Below, piece by piece: positions 49,199 through 60,699 of a DNA stretch of 64,000 bases. Below the pieces are notes generated by a model, which was not told the DNA's origin, made no database searches, and saw nothing but the letters and a program-made list of their open reading frames with translations. Numbering within the stretch: the stretch's first letter is position 1; each line of letters opens with the position of its first letter. Both the position numbers and the translations under genes were made by a program. Origin of the DNA: Aptenodytes patagonicus (Eukaryota; Chordata; Aves; Sphenisciformes; Spheniscidae); contig NC_134951.1 in NCBI RefSeq assembly GCF_965638725.1, positions 105,609,811 through 105,673,810 of the forward strand, given 5' to 3'.

Positions 49199-52100
49199 AG
49201 GACCAGATCACTTCCTCCTGGTTTACTGACTGACAGTAAAGGCAAAAATGTGAAATTCCCTATGATAAAGTATTTTATAATTATTCCGGAGGGATTTATC
49301 TCTCCACCTGTTCAATGATATAGTAGAGATTAAATGACCTATTGATGTTTATGTTTAGGAAGAAGCTTGATGGTCTTCTATATTTAAGCCCAATTTCCTT
49401 TAAGCATTTTGTCTGCCCAGCTAGCCAGCACTTTCACACCGTTTAAGCACTGTAGTCACATGGAATGGCCTGGTCAAATGGCTGCAGAAGGGACAGTTGA
49501 CCAGGCTAAATTAAATAAATTACTTTGGTAACTCGCCACTATTTTCCCAGTAAATTCCATTCCCTAGTACAGGCACAGCCGCACAAAGTTGGAGACCAAA
49601 GTGGTTGTGGCACTGCCACCAAAAATCTGCCCAAAGCGCAGAAGACCTGTACAGGATCCCAGTGCTGTCTCTGAGCACCCCCCTGTGACGAGCCTGTGAC
49701 AGATGGGAACCTAAGGCCCGGGACAGGGTCTTGGTCAAGGTCACACACAAAGGCTGAAACTCGGGGATCTGGTCCACATTTTTCAAAGATGATGCAACTT
49801 CCCCTCCAATCTATCCTTGAGCTAAATTATCTTCTATGCATATAAAACTTCTGTAACTTCAGAGGTAACTTCTGTATGTCGGTTGTGTGCCCACAACGAT
49901 ATATATTATTAAAATTCCTGATACTGATATTAAACATTAATTAATTTCTCTCACAACATTCAACAGTGTACACCATTATTACCATCCAGTAAGGCTTAAG
50001 CTGTACTATATACATATGTACAATTTACCTTCGCTTTTAAGAGGTAAGTATACCCATCCGCATGATGGCAATGCTTTGGAAGCATTCTATAAGCAGTCAC
50101 TATTCCCATAAATGTTCTGTTTATTTTCCTGAATATGTTTGAAAATTACATCCCGAATGCAATTCCAATGCTACACACGTGCTCTGGGAAAAACAATTAT
50201 GCCTTTGTAGGAAAGCGTGAATTTCAGGATTGCAAAGCAAAAATCCTGAGAGCGAATGAAGACCATCTCCAGGATGCCTTTCCCTATGTTTGACACATAC
50301 TGGTAGGAAGTTCTTACTTCAAAAACCTCAAGAGACACTGCATTTATCATATTAGAGTGATAATACTTCAAGAAGACATTGTGAGTAAAGCAGCTTAAAC
50401 AGCTCAATGCTACAGCTGTAACTTAAGCTGTTCTCATTTATTACTGCCATTGTGATTGATAGAGTTTGCACTCTCCGTAGCACTTCTTATTCGTAATAGT
50501 GTAATTGTTAACTAAGACTTTTATTCAACTATTTTTATAAAACATGCATAAAAGATGCAAAATGGCAAATTGGAGATAATTGCAATTAATTGCACCAGCA
50601 AGTACTAAAGCATCTGTAGCTTAAGAAAATCGGCATCTTGCAGCAACACACTTATGATTTTCTGAAACAAAACAGGTAAAAATGTATTTAAATCAGATCT
50701 TAAATTTTGTATGAATGTATCAACAGACTAAAGGAAATTCCCCAAAATTACAGGGCAACAGTGCCATCTTGAGGTCAGTAGAGAATTAAAGGAAGAGGAC
50801 AGCTGCAGGTATTGCTCTGAAGGTATTTTACTTTAAAATGCAGAAAGTATTTGTTCCATCTATATGTTCCAAGAAAAAAAAGAAAAAAAAATACTCTCAA
50901 GCCATTTTTTTAGTTTGGTCTTGTTAAAAACAAAGCCTTTGCAAACACCAGCCATTTCACAATACAGTCTTTCCTGAATCATTAACGACTATTTTATTTT
51001 CTTGGTTGCTCGGTTTCCTCCTTTCACTAATTGGTACCTGCATTTTGCGGATGACAAAGCATACAACAAAATTCTTGCATCCTACATATTTTTTCAGATT
51101 AGACTAACACTACTGCATATCCTACCCTTTGCTCGTTTATGGGCTGCGTAATAAAGATCCACATGAAGGCCAGTAGAACTGCATTGCAGACCTTCTGGTT
51201 GAGGCACAGAACAGAAAAAACTGGATATACAAAGATGGTGAGAAAGCAGGGATTCACCCTCCAAATATGTGTGAGAATCTTAAACAGCATGAAAGAATGC
51301 AGCAGGAAAGCCGCGCTGATCCACATGGCACAGCTACTGTGGCTGTGCATACCTGCCAGACAATTCCGACCACACCTAGCGCTGGGTAATGACCACCAGA
51401 ACAGTGGTAGTTTTAGACTAGCAAACCAAACGGTCATATTCCAATTCTTTTAAGCAAAGGCTGTGGTGAAAACAGTAACCATTATGCAAGCAAATATGAT
51501 AAGCTCTGCTGGGTGGTTAAGAATCTGCTAGAGCAGAACTATTGCTTGGTGACACAAGTACTTGTCTATCGGCAAATATGCCAAATTAAATTGATGTTTC
51601 AAATAAGATTCTCTTTTTTTTTGAGTAAAAACTATCTAGAATACCTCTTTAGATAACATTCATGGCCCAATAAGGAAACAAATGTATAACTCGGTTTCAA
51701 GGCAAACCAAAGCAGGTGTTATTCCAAATGCTGTGCCCTGAAGCAGGCCTTTCAGGAGCTGATGGACAAGCCGTTCAGCTGCCTGGGCAGAAAGGACTAT
51801 ATACTCATCAATTACGCTAAGTTGACCCATCCCACTCATTAGTCAAAGACATTAAACTAAAAGTAGCCTGCTTTGATAGGGCACCCAGTTAGTAGGAAGA
51901 GATAGCATAAAAATCTCTTCTTGCTCTTTTGATAGTTAAAAAATATTTACAAGCGCAGAAAAAAAGCCACTGTTTTCCCACATATACAGAATATCAACAA
52001 TTCTTTTATCGAGTACTGTACATTACATACAGCATCATTTTAACCTATAGATTGTGAATCTCTGTACGCTTTTAATCTGAAAAGTTTTTCACACCAGATT

Positions 52101-52425
52101 TTAAAAAAAAAAATCTGTTTTACAATATTCATTCTTTATATTTTCAGAAGAGTAATGTAGAGTAAACAGAAGGAGGACCAAAATATTTTTTTCTTGAATA
52201 GTACAATTCATTCAGCTTGTTTGATTTGGTATTGAAACTACCTGTTTTCATAATATAATCTCTTATACCCTTATCATGAACTACCTATCATAGACTAAGA
52301 GTTTGTATAACAACTGTTAAAAATATTTTTTCAGTAGTTCCAGCTTAAAAGCGGGAGGCACAAATATCTTCCTATACATTTAATCAACTCTAAAAAGTTA
52401 AATACTGTACATCTATGTTACAGTT
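49199..52425 (-). other. NEK2 3' UTR and downstream flank
   Basis: AT-rich sequence after the NEK2 stop. Poly(A) signal candidates on the minus strand are ATTAAA at 52384-52379 (very close to the stop), ATTAAA at 52076-52071 (about 350 nt after it) and AATAAA at 50998-50993. A MIR-like fragment lies at about 49,680-49,780. No further gene is recognised. Confidence 0.5.
49680..49780 (+). repeat. MIR-like ancient SINE fragment
   Basis: The stretch with GACAGATGGGAACCTAAGGC, GGTCAAGGTCACACACAAAG and CTGAAACTCGGGGATCTGG follows the distal MIR order (gaaactgaggc, aaggtcacacagc, ggatttgaacc). Recognised by eye. Confidence 0.45.
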
Positions 52426-52652
52426 TCAGCGCATGCCCAAGATTTGCCTGCTCTTTAGTTGATAGTTTTTTTCCAGTTCAGACAGTGCTTGAGCCCGTAG
52501 ATTTGCAGCATATAGACGTTTTTTGAGATCAAAGCATTTCCCTTTGGAAAGAGGATAGTTTTCCAAATTAATAGGAGGCACAGCATTCTCTTCACTTCCA
52601 TCAAAGTGTACTTTCTTCTTGGTTGTAGAAAAGAGGAGCGGGAGTGTGTTAT
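52426..52652 (-). CDS. NEK2: NEK2 coding exon 9 (terminal, NEK2A tail)
   Basis: Residues 370-444: KKKVHF PP1-docking motif, DLKKRLYAANLRAQALSELE helix and the QILGMR end with the Met-Arg tail. Acceptor TTTCTTAAG. Stop TGA at 52428-52426. The mammalian KEN box position reads EEN (390-392). Confidence 0.95.
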
Positions 52653-55600
52653 CTTAAGAAATCAAAAAATAAGTACTGAATTAGCACATCTTTCAGCATT
52701 TATTGCTTAGCTTATGTCTTTTAACCCTGCTAACTACCTATGGCTTTAAGTAATCTAATTAAATGCATTTCAGTTCATAGCAACAACTCTCTTCCATTTT
52801 TGGAGGAAAAATTGAAAACAGGGCTTTTAAATAATTGTGGTAAAAGGATATATGCTATTGTAGTTTCTAGGGTGTATGTCCCAACACCTAAGGAAATATT
52901 AGTTGACATAAGGAGAAAAGACATAGAGTTTCATCTGAAGGACAGGACAGTAACATAATCCAGTTCCAAAGGGAAATGGAGAATTAGGCTCTCAGCTACC
53001 GAAAACCCTTGTCTTTCCTTCACAGCAGGGGCAGACCCAACCTCTCCAGTGGTCTGTTCTACATTACCCACATTGTTCCAACTCTATCCTTGTATTAAGT
53101 CAATGGGGTACAGACTAGGCTCTGATCTGATGAATGAGTTTAGGTGCATTAACAATTAGCAAGTTACTTTCATTGCAGTATCCAGGACAGGAATTTTCAT
53201 AGTATGGCTATGCTTTAGCTGCATAGAACTGCCACACTCAAAAGGCAGTTAGTTTGTTTTGTTTTTAATGACTTAGGGTACAAAAACTACCATCAAAAGA
53301 TATTAAAAGAGCTAACTTGTCTCTCATAAGAGCCAACTTCACAAGACTCAACTCAGGAAAAAAAAATTAGACCTTATCAAAGGTCTAACTATCCTAATCG
53401 TAACTGCTGAAGCCTTCATTTTCAATTCATTAGGCTACAGCAAGGATACAATAAGCACAGAAAAGTGAGAAGGACAAAACTGAAGGGGCTAGTGAATGTT
53501 GCAGCATTTTGTAGTTTCATATCAGTAAGCTATATCTGTTTTAACATCAAATCCTTCCCTAAGGATCAGAAAATCCCTGCAAAAAATAGGGTAACGTCTA
53601 GGACACTGTCCTAGAAACCAGGATTTTTGGTATTCTGTTTTACTGTGAAATGAACCACACAACTGACTTTGAGGAGAAATTAGGGATCTAAGATGTGTGA
53701 GATGCAATCCAGTTGTGAAAAAGAGAGTCATATTAGAGTAACTGAAGATTAACAGAAGCAATCTTGATAACGTATTGGAGAAACACTTAGTCCATTCATA
53801 TCAGTACAGGGAGAATTTTAGAAACAGTATTACAAGAGTACCGTGGAATGAATTTGAAGAGTAGCAAACATTATGACAAATGTTTAATCAAGTGATCTAC
53901 AGATATTGCAAGATTTGGTCGCTCTTGTAATAACTATATTCACTTCTCTGCATTGTCTGTCTTGAGGTATTAACTACTCAAAATGGGTTTGCCCATCTTC
54001 AAAAATTAATACCCCTGTTAAGATCAAAATATCACATAAAGGGGTAGGAGATGCAGAAGAGAACAGAAGCAAATGCTGAAGCTCATTTACCTTCAGTCAT
54101 CCAGTGCTAGAAGCAACATCGGAAAGCCCAAGGCAAGTTTATTCTTAATTTTACATTCTTTAATGTATCAAAGTCAGACAAGATATTGAGACAGGTGGAA
54201 TTCTCAAAATTAACAGGAACATTAGCAATAGCTCAAGTACCACTAACTTCTGGTGGCATTTTACTTGTGTTCTTTCCTGCTGTGATAGGCACTTCTTGGA
54301 AAAAAATGCAACTTCAGTTTTATCTGTATTAGAGGCAGTGACATGCTTATCTTGCTTTATCTGAGCAAAATTAAATTAAGAGATTGTTGCTGCATGTTAA
54401 AGGGTGTTCACATTTCTTTGTTTAGAGCACTACTAGGGACCCAGCCATTTAATATCCCACCAATATTTCAAAATGCATTTAGATACTGGAATCATTTTTA
54501 CTATTAAAGATGGGTGCAATGAACAGATGATACTACCTCTTATTGAGGACTGAACGATCAATGCCAAAGTGAGGGTCAAATACTTATGGGGTAATAACTA
54601 CTGTAAAACAGATTGGACTACAGGTAGTCAGGAAGCATGATAGCACATTTTCAAAGCTGGTTTTTTTTCTAGTGAGTTAAACTGGAGTATGATAATAGCA
54701 GTTTGTATTCTTAGGAGCTTATATGATGCACCAATCACAGCTGGGTCACTTGCAACAAATATTATTTCCCACCTTGAAGCTTTTGGAAGTTGAACTACAG
54801 TTGAAGTGATTAGACATGTGCAATTTTATTAAAATTAACTAAATCAAAGGTCTATGAAAAGACATCCATAAGTAAAATAAATACAGCTCTGAAAAAGTTT
54901 GGGTTACAAATCAGCACTTCTGTTAGCTTCCCACAAGAAGCTCATTTTCAAAACAGCACAAGACTGCAGTGGACAGTGGTCACTCATACTCATGGCTGAG
55001 CATCATTCATTAAGACTTTTGGCAAAGTAGAAAATCAAGAGTCTCTTCCCAACCATGCAGAGATAACTGGGGTTTGTATCGTTACAGTGGGACTAGGTAC
55101 AGCATGCTGAGCATCAGGGGAATTCTTCTGGTCATACCAGCCTACATTTATCAGTGCAAGTGGCTTCTTGCGTATTTTCATACCTGGACCATCTGCACAA
55201 GCTAATGTCCTCTGCTGTTTGTAGAGATTGTAGTTCCTCATCAAGTTTTCAGCTCTGTTTTGAAAAGAAGAGTTTAAGCTTTGTGTTGTAAGATTGTAGA
55301 GTTTATAGTCTAGGCAATTATAGGTTAGTAAGATACCTAGCAAGTTTGTCCTCTGCCAGTCTCTCTCGAACACAGAGTTCCCGTTCTCTCTCTGGAAGTA
55401 GAAATACGGTAGTATGCAGTGTTAAAATGTAAATGTTAAAGTTAGAGTGATAGTGCATGATGGATTTTCTTGCAGAAAAAGACAGCAGTAATAGTCTGTC
55501 AGATGCACCCATATTTCTGCTTCTATGGCTCTAAACAAAGCAAGATAACTGCTGTGCAGAAACACCTTTATCAGTGCACTGATAAAGCAATGGACGAGTA

Positions 55601-58600
55601 CTCAAATGCCAGACATGCTTTTTTTCCCCCTCTAAACTCTGCCCTGTCTGCAACAATTAAGCTATAGCAGCTTTCTATTCTGCACATTAACTCATAGCAG
55701 TCATGACACCAGATCTAAATAAATATTTTGATACCAGACACTATAATTCAGCTATGACTAAACACCACGCTTACAGCAGCAGCAGCTGTTATTCAGTCTC
55801 AGGAAACAATATATATGGTTAAAATCTGTATTACAGAGCCTACTGCATATGCAAAGAGGTATTTTATGTGGGCAGGAAATCCCAACACCTGAGGGCCAGC
55901 CATCTATACAGTTTCACAGGCAAGCTACCTGTAGGGTGCAGCTTCTATAAAAGCAGTTGACAGTTTACTCAAGTGTATTTTGCTCCAACATCAGGCTCAC
56001 CTTAGGTTTCACATTATCGTAGCCAATGTTAACTTACACAGAGTAGGTGAAAAGCAACCTACGCTGCACAGTGCAGAACAATATATTCAGACCCTATTTT
56101 TCTGTATACTTTCCTAATTGCCACTCGTATTTAATAATCTTCCCAAACCAGACTTCTACATCCAACCTGCCAATTATATCTTAGTAACTTAAAACAAGAA
56201 CTAGTATAGATGAGTAAGCCCAAGCATTCTTGTTTTAGCCTTTAGACAGAATTCTAGTAGTGAACGGAGGAGTACGATATCCTAGTGCATTAAAATGAGG
56301 GTTTTGAGAACCGTCTACCTTTCCTTCCTCCGCACTTATTCTTTTGAATCAGAATCCCATTGCCACCCCCTTCCCAAAGTGGAATATCATACGCTCCAAA
56401 CGTTGCTCTCTCTCTTTAATGGCTTGTTCTCGCTCCTGTAATTGTTGTTCCTTCCGTTTCAGTTCATTCACTACAGCATCCGAATGCTGCAGCCTTTCTG
56501 GCTCCCATGATCTCCGGCCTCTTTTATCAGAATTTTGTCTTTGTTCTTCTGTCACCAAGTCTGCTATCAAGGGGTGCTGCAGAATATCTTCAACAGAAGG
56601 TCGGCAATAATCCTAAAGGAAAGACATTACCAACAGGTTCCACCTGTAACCAAGAAACATTAAGGCCAGGGATTCCCAAGCAAGACCCACCTCAGGTGGA
56701 AACCAGCTGAGGTGCTATACAGTGAAGGAGAAGTTGGAGAAAAATGGAGTTAGGAAGGGGTAGCACAACCAGATGACAAAAGCTGAGGGAGGAGGCTGTT
56801 ACCAGCCTTCAGCTCCAGAAGCTGCAAGTCTGGCTCTCTTAGCGCAGGCATCCACTCGTTTCAGAGCCAGAACTGGGTGGTGAGCCTACAGAGGCAACTG
56901 TCAGTAGGTTCTGGAGCAAACACTCTGAATCTCTACCTGTGACTTGATTCCTGAAGGATCCATACTTGTTGGAGACTTGGATTCTTGTTACAGCTTTGTT
57001 GTCCCATGCAGTATTCTTCTCAACACCCCCATGCCAGCCATGGGGGGCGAGCTATACATTAGCCATATAAAGCAAAATCCGAAATGAAGAGAAAACAACC
57101 CCTTCCAACTTCCAAACACACCGGAACCATTTTAACCTTGAAGTTATAAGACCTTGTTAAGCATGCTGTTAGGAAATTCTGTATAAGCCAACATTGAGAC
57201 AGTCTTTTTGCATCCTGTGAACCTGGCGTAACACTTGAGCTGCTGCCTTTGTTTAATGGACTCAAAGCACAATTCCTCCCCCCTTCCCCTACAAGTGATA
57301 TTGCCAGTGACAAGGTGATAGCAACCACTACTTCAGATCAGTTTGTTTCATAATTGAGAAGGAAAACTAGTATTTCAGTACTAGTTCAAATTATAGGTGG
57401 AAAAATTAGTAATTGATTCTTACCTTTACATTCAGCATCTCTTTGAGAAGTTCATTCAACTGCTCTGAGTAACGATATGGTATTCGTCTGAACTTCCCTT
57501 CCCTTATCTTTTCTGCCAACTCCTTTTGGTTGTAAGCTCTAAATGGAGGCCTGAAGAACAACATTTTTCTTGGATTCTTTCACTAGTTTTACAGGACTTA
57601 TTTTCATAAAATAAGTATCAGACTAAGAAAAAAGCTGCAATCAAAGGTTTGTTTTGACTACCTAACATCAAGACCAATACAGAAACAAAAATCTAGGACT
57701 AGTCTCTGAAACCTTTAAGTTTTCATCTATACAAGCTGTTAATGCATTTATGATTAAATTTATGTTTCCACGTTCATTACCACACTACTATACTTACGAG
57801 AGAGCACATAATTCATACAGGAGACATCCTAGAGACCAGATGTCAGATTTTTCATTGTATGACATGTGGTTCATTTGTTCCTAAAGAAAGAGAACAATCT
57901 TAAGTTTATTAACTAAGACATTGTTCTACTATTGCAGGATAATCAGCTACTGTTCAAACCTGAATTAAACCATTACTTACTGGGGTTACTTTTAAGATTC
58001 CATCTTAATTAACCTCCACAGCTACTCTTACTAGCAGGATTTCAACAAGCTATGGAGTACTACACTGTAGAAGACTGAAGTGTTGCACCAATCTTCCGTT
58101 GATACAACTCCATATTTCAGTCAACATTAATCTTTCCCCACACAAAATGCACCGTATCAGGGAAATAACTCATTCTTGCTTATTTCCACTACAAATTAAA
58201 ATCCTACCATCAAAAGGTAATTTCATAAGCTCTTTACCTTAACACTATGAAACATAAAAGCGCTCTAGCTTCCCTGTTCCTTTTCAGGACCAAGGTACTC
58301 CAATATAACTACCTTACATCTCTAATATTCCAAGAGCATATCAAAACTTACACAGTGAAGAACAACCTTAATTAGAAGGTAGTGACGGTGTGAGGAAGAA
58401 AGGAGATGAAAAGAACTGCAAAATAACCTTGTCTCCAGAACATATACACTCTATGAAAAAAGTCACCTGCATTTAAGACTAACAACTCTTCATTAAAACC
58501 TCCCAAACATTCATGGACTCTGCGATCAACACTGCAGAAAACAGGTCTTGGAGGGACAAGAGGAAAGATGAGGCACAGAAGGGAAGTCTTACTGGAGACA

Positions 58601-60491
58601 TGTAATATGGAGTTCCAACAAATGTTTTGGCAAAGCTGGTGTCATGGTGCAATATTCTAGCCAGTCCAAAATCTCCAAGTTTCACATTCTGCTTGCCATC
58701 TAGAAAGACATTTGCTGGTTTTAGGTCACGATGCACAGCGACTCCACCATCACTCCGTCTGTGACACTCCTTCAAGGCCAATGTCAATTGAGTCAATACT
58801 CGGAGAACAAAGCTTTCTTCCAAGTAATGCCTGAAAGATGAGCACATTGTTTAACAAAGGTATTCTCTGAGCATACATCAGTTTAAGTAGTTGCTGCCAG
58901 TCTTAGTTCTGTAACTTTTTTAGTACTACTGCTATAAAACATCACTGAATCAACCCCAGCACCTTTATAGAAAACTAACAGCAACAGGCATCTACATATG
59001 CTATTTTAAAAACGGAAGTTTAAAAAAAATCACTCCAAATATGTTGGAAGACATCTAGACTTTTGTTGCAGAATCCCCATAATATTCCCTTCCTCCCCCA
59101 AAGGGTCTAACAAATACATAGCATTTCCATTACTTACAACACAAACATTAATTTAACACTTTTGTGATGAGATCTGCCCCTTTGATCACTTATGATAACA
59201 GTATATTGTCAGCTGTTTCTAAAACAGTTGTGAGCAACATACAACAACAATAGAGCTGAGACAGGACTGCTTTTTAATATAATCCTCCTTAAAATGAAAA
59301 TCCTAATATGTTTGGGGACAGCTGCAGTACCATTTTAGACTATTCTCACAAAGCAACACGTGTGGTGTCATGTACTTACTTAACCTAAGAATGTGAAAAC
59401 CGGTATTATACTTAAGTAGGCTGCTAAGTCTAAGATTAGGCCAAGGTGAAGCCTTACTAACTTGGTGTCTCCACAAGCTTTATATGCAGGCACATAAAGT
59501 AGTTTTTAACATCGTGTTTAAAATCACTTTTCCCTTTCATGTATTTTGGTGTTCTAACAAAAAATAGGGTACAAGAGGTTTTACCGACGGGCAAGCCAGA
59601 AGAACCCACAGATCAAGCTACCTATCTGCAAGAGCTGTTTTATGTTTTCAACACCATGCATAGCGTTGCACCCAGAAACCCTTCAACAGCTTCCGCCTCA
59701 TAAGAGAGCTCAGGGTGTTTTTTTTCCTATTTGGACATAAACATCCAATCAGTCGGTGCATTCATTAGCACAATTCCCACCAGTGTTGTAAATTTGTACA
59801 ACCCTTTCCAATTTCAGAAAAGTTGTTGGGTCCAAAGGATGAGACCCGAAGCTGTTTGGAAGTTATTAAGAAGAGATACTTTTCACTTTGAGCTTTTTCT
59901 TTTGATCACCTAAGACACTTTACGTCAGATACTCCAAAATTGCCACAAACAGATGTCACGTGCCTTTCTTTTGTGCACCTTGCAATTAAGCTAGCCAGGT
60001 CACCCCCGTCACAGTACTCCATCACGATGTAGAGGGTTGTGCTGCTTCTGTCGATGATCCGATCGTAATACCGGACAATGTTCGGATGTCTCAGCTCGCG
60101 AAGCAAATTCACTTCCGAAACAAGCATTTGTTTCTCTCCCTCTGTCATCGAGCCGTAGTCCAGCTCCTTCCATACCAAGATCTAGGGAGGAAAAAAAGAA
60201 AAAAGCTTAGGGAGCGACTTATACAGAAGCCAGAGCTCTGCCGGGGGGAAGAGGGGCTTCCAAAGCCCCTCGCTGGTCTCGGAGTGCCGCCAGCACCCAG
60301 CTGAAACCGACAGCAACGGCACGCCACGAGGAGGCACGACTAACAGAGCGGTGCCTCAGCCCCCACCGCAGCCGCCCCCACCGCAGCTGCCTCACCTTGC
60401 CGTCGGCCTTGCGGCGCACCTTGCGGCACTTGCCGTAGGAACCGGCGCCGATGGTGAGCAGCACCTCGTAGTCGTCGGGGCGGCCGGGCAT
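52426..60491 (-). CDS. NEK2: NEK2, NIMA-related mitotic Ser/Thr kinase, 444 aa, 9 coding exons
   Basis: NEK2 phosphorylates centrosomal linker proteins to split centrosomes at G2/M. CDS is the complement of join(52426..52652, 55184..55254, 55337..55391, 56393..56612, 57424..57550, 57798..57880, 58593..58830, 59964..60181, 60396..60491); 444 codons (human 445) plus TGA. Visible: Gly loop GAGSYG (15-20), catalytic K37, HRD (138-140), DFG (158-160), activation-loop T174, APE-region YYMSPE, a coiled-coil/leucine-zipper stretch from about residue 300 rich in Glu/Arg/Leu, the PP1-docking motif KVHF (383-386) and the C-terminal Met-Arg tail. All exon phases join without a frame break. Odd: a GC donor in intron 2 and EEN in place of the KEN box. 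Human NEK2B corresponds to ending after residue 369/370. Confidence 0.97.
55035..55183 (-). CDS. NEK2: Possible NEK2B-like alternative 3' end (read-through of exon 8 donor)
   Basis: The frame stays open for 49 codons after the exon 8 donor, then stops at 55035. An AATAAA lies at 54830-54825 on the minus strand, about 205 nt after this stop. The resulting 418-residue protein would share residues 1-369 with the long form, the same branch point as human NEK2B (shared to 370). It would lack the PP1 motif and Met-Arg tail. Inferred, not proven. Confidence 0.45.
55184..55254 (-). CDS. NEK2: NEK2 coding exon 8
   Basis: A 71-nt exon encoding AENLMRNYNLYKQQ and following residues to Pro369. Acceptor AAAACAG, donor CCAG|GTATGA. 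If this donor is not used, the frame runs on for 49 codons to a stop at 55035. Confidence 0.93.
55337..55391 (-). CDS. NEK2: NEK2 coding exon 7
   Basis: A 55-nt exon for the coiled-coil segment RERELCVRERLAEDKLA. It completes Gln328 from the split codon. Acceptor CTTCCAG, donor CTAG|GTATCT. Intron 7 is only 82 bp. Confidence 0.95.
56393..56612 (-). CDS. NEK2: NEK2 coding exon 6
   Basis: Residues 255-327 plus one base: end of the kinase domain (DYCRPSVEDILQHPLIADLV) and the start of the charged coiled-coil region (REQAIKEREQRLE). Donor GAGC|GTATGA. Confidence 0.95.
57424..57550 (-). CDS. NEK2: NEK2 coding exon 5
   Basis: Completes codon 212 and encodes residues 213-254, PPFRAYNQKELAEKIREGKF onward, the kinase C-lobe. 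Acceptor CTTCAG, donor AAG|GTAAGA, phase 0. Confidence 0.96.
57798..57880 (-). CDS. NEK2: NEK2 coding exon 4
   Basis: Residues 185-211 plus two bases. It carries the EQMN and SDIWSLGCLLYELCAL segment of kinase subdomain IX. Acceptor CTTTAG, donor TC|GTAAGT. Confidence 0.96.
58593..58830 (-). CDS. NEK2: NEK2 coding exon 3
   Basis: Last base of codon 105 to codon 184: catalytic loop HRDLKPAN, DFG and activation loop, ending at MSP. Acceptor ATCTTTCAG, donor CCA|GTAAGA, phase 0. Confidence 0.96.
59964..60181 (-). CDS. NEK2: NEK2 coding exon 2
   Basis: Residues 33-104 plus two bases of codon 105. It contains catalytic Lys37, the C-helix and the hinge (IVMEYCDGGDLASL). Acceptor CCCTAG. The donor deduced from homology and frame is AAG|GCACGT, a GC donor. 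The nearest GT lies 4 nt further on and would shift the frame. Confidence 0.9.
60396..60491 (-). CDS. NEK2: NEK2 coding exon 1
   Basis: Residues 1-32: start codon at 60491 and the glycine-rich ATP loop. Donor AAG|GTGAGG, phase 0. Intron 1 is 214 bp. Confidence 0.96.
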
Positions 60492-60543
60492 GGCGACGCC
60501 ACCGCCGCGAACTCCTGGGGGAGCTGGCTCGGCACCCGCGCTG

Positions 60544-60559
60544 TTTAAACGCACCGCCC
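60544..60559 (-). promoter_or_regulatory. CDE-CHR cell-cycle element of NEK2
   Basis: On the minus strand GGGCGG (60559-60554), a 4-nt spacer TGCG, and TTTAAA (60549-60544), 53-68 nt upstream of the ATG. A 4-nt gap between a GC-rich CDE and a CHR is the architecture bound by DREAM and MuvB in G2/M genes. TTTAAA is one of the accepted CHR variants. Confidence 0.65.
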
Positions 60560-60568
60560 CTCCCTCCC

Positions 60569-60616
60569 ATTGGCCGGGCTTCGCAGCCCCGCCCACGCGC
60601 CCCGCCTTCCCATTGG
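60569..60616 (-). promoter_or_regulatory. Two CCAAT boxes upstream of the NEK2 CHR
   Basis: Plus-strand ATTGG at 60569-60573 and 60612-60616, so CCAAT in the gene direction, 43 bp apart. NF-Y sites just upstream of a CHR are usual in G2/M promoters. Confidence 0.65.
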
Positions 60617-60689
60617 CTACGCCGCCGTAAACAGCGACCGCCGGGTTACGGCCGTTACAAGCGCTGGGGGGGGGGGGGCGGCGGGGAGC

Positions 60690-60699
60690 TCTCGCGAGA
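60690..60699. promoter_or_regulatory. TCTCGCGAGA palindromic core-promoter motif
   Basis: A perfect copy of the methylation-sensitive 10-bp motif often found in TATA-less and bidirectional CpG-island promoters, about 200 bp upstream of the NEK2 ATG. Confidence 0.7.

Larger units (their letters stand above)
52653..60395 (-). other. NEK2 introns 1-8
   Basis: Lengths in order: 214, 1133, 712, 247, 811, 1001, 82 and 2531 bp. All end in AG. Seven start with GT and intron 2 starts with GC at 59963. Nothing else is recognised inside; intron 8 holds the alternative 3' end. Confidence 0.85.

Noticed and set aside
59958-59963. Using the GT 4 nt downstream (CAC|GTGACA) as the NEK2 exon 2 donor
   Set aside because: It shifts the frame relative to exon 3 and adds residues absent from the family; the GC donor restores perfect alignment.
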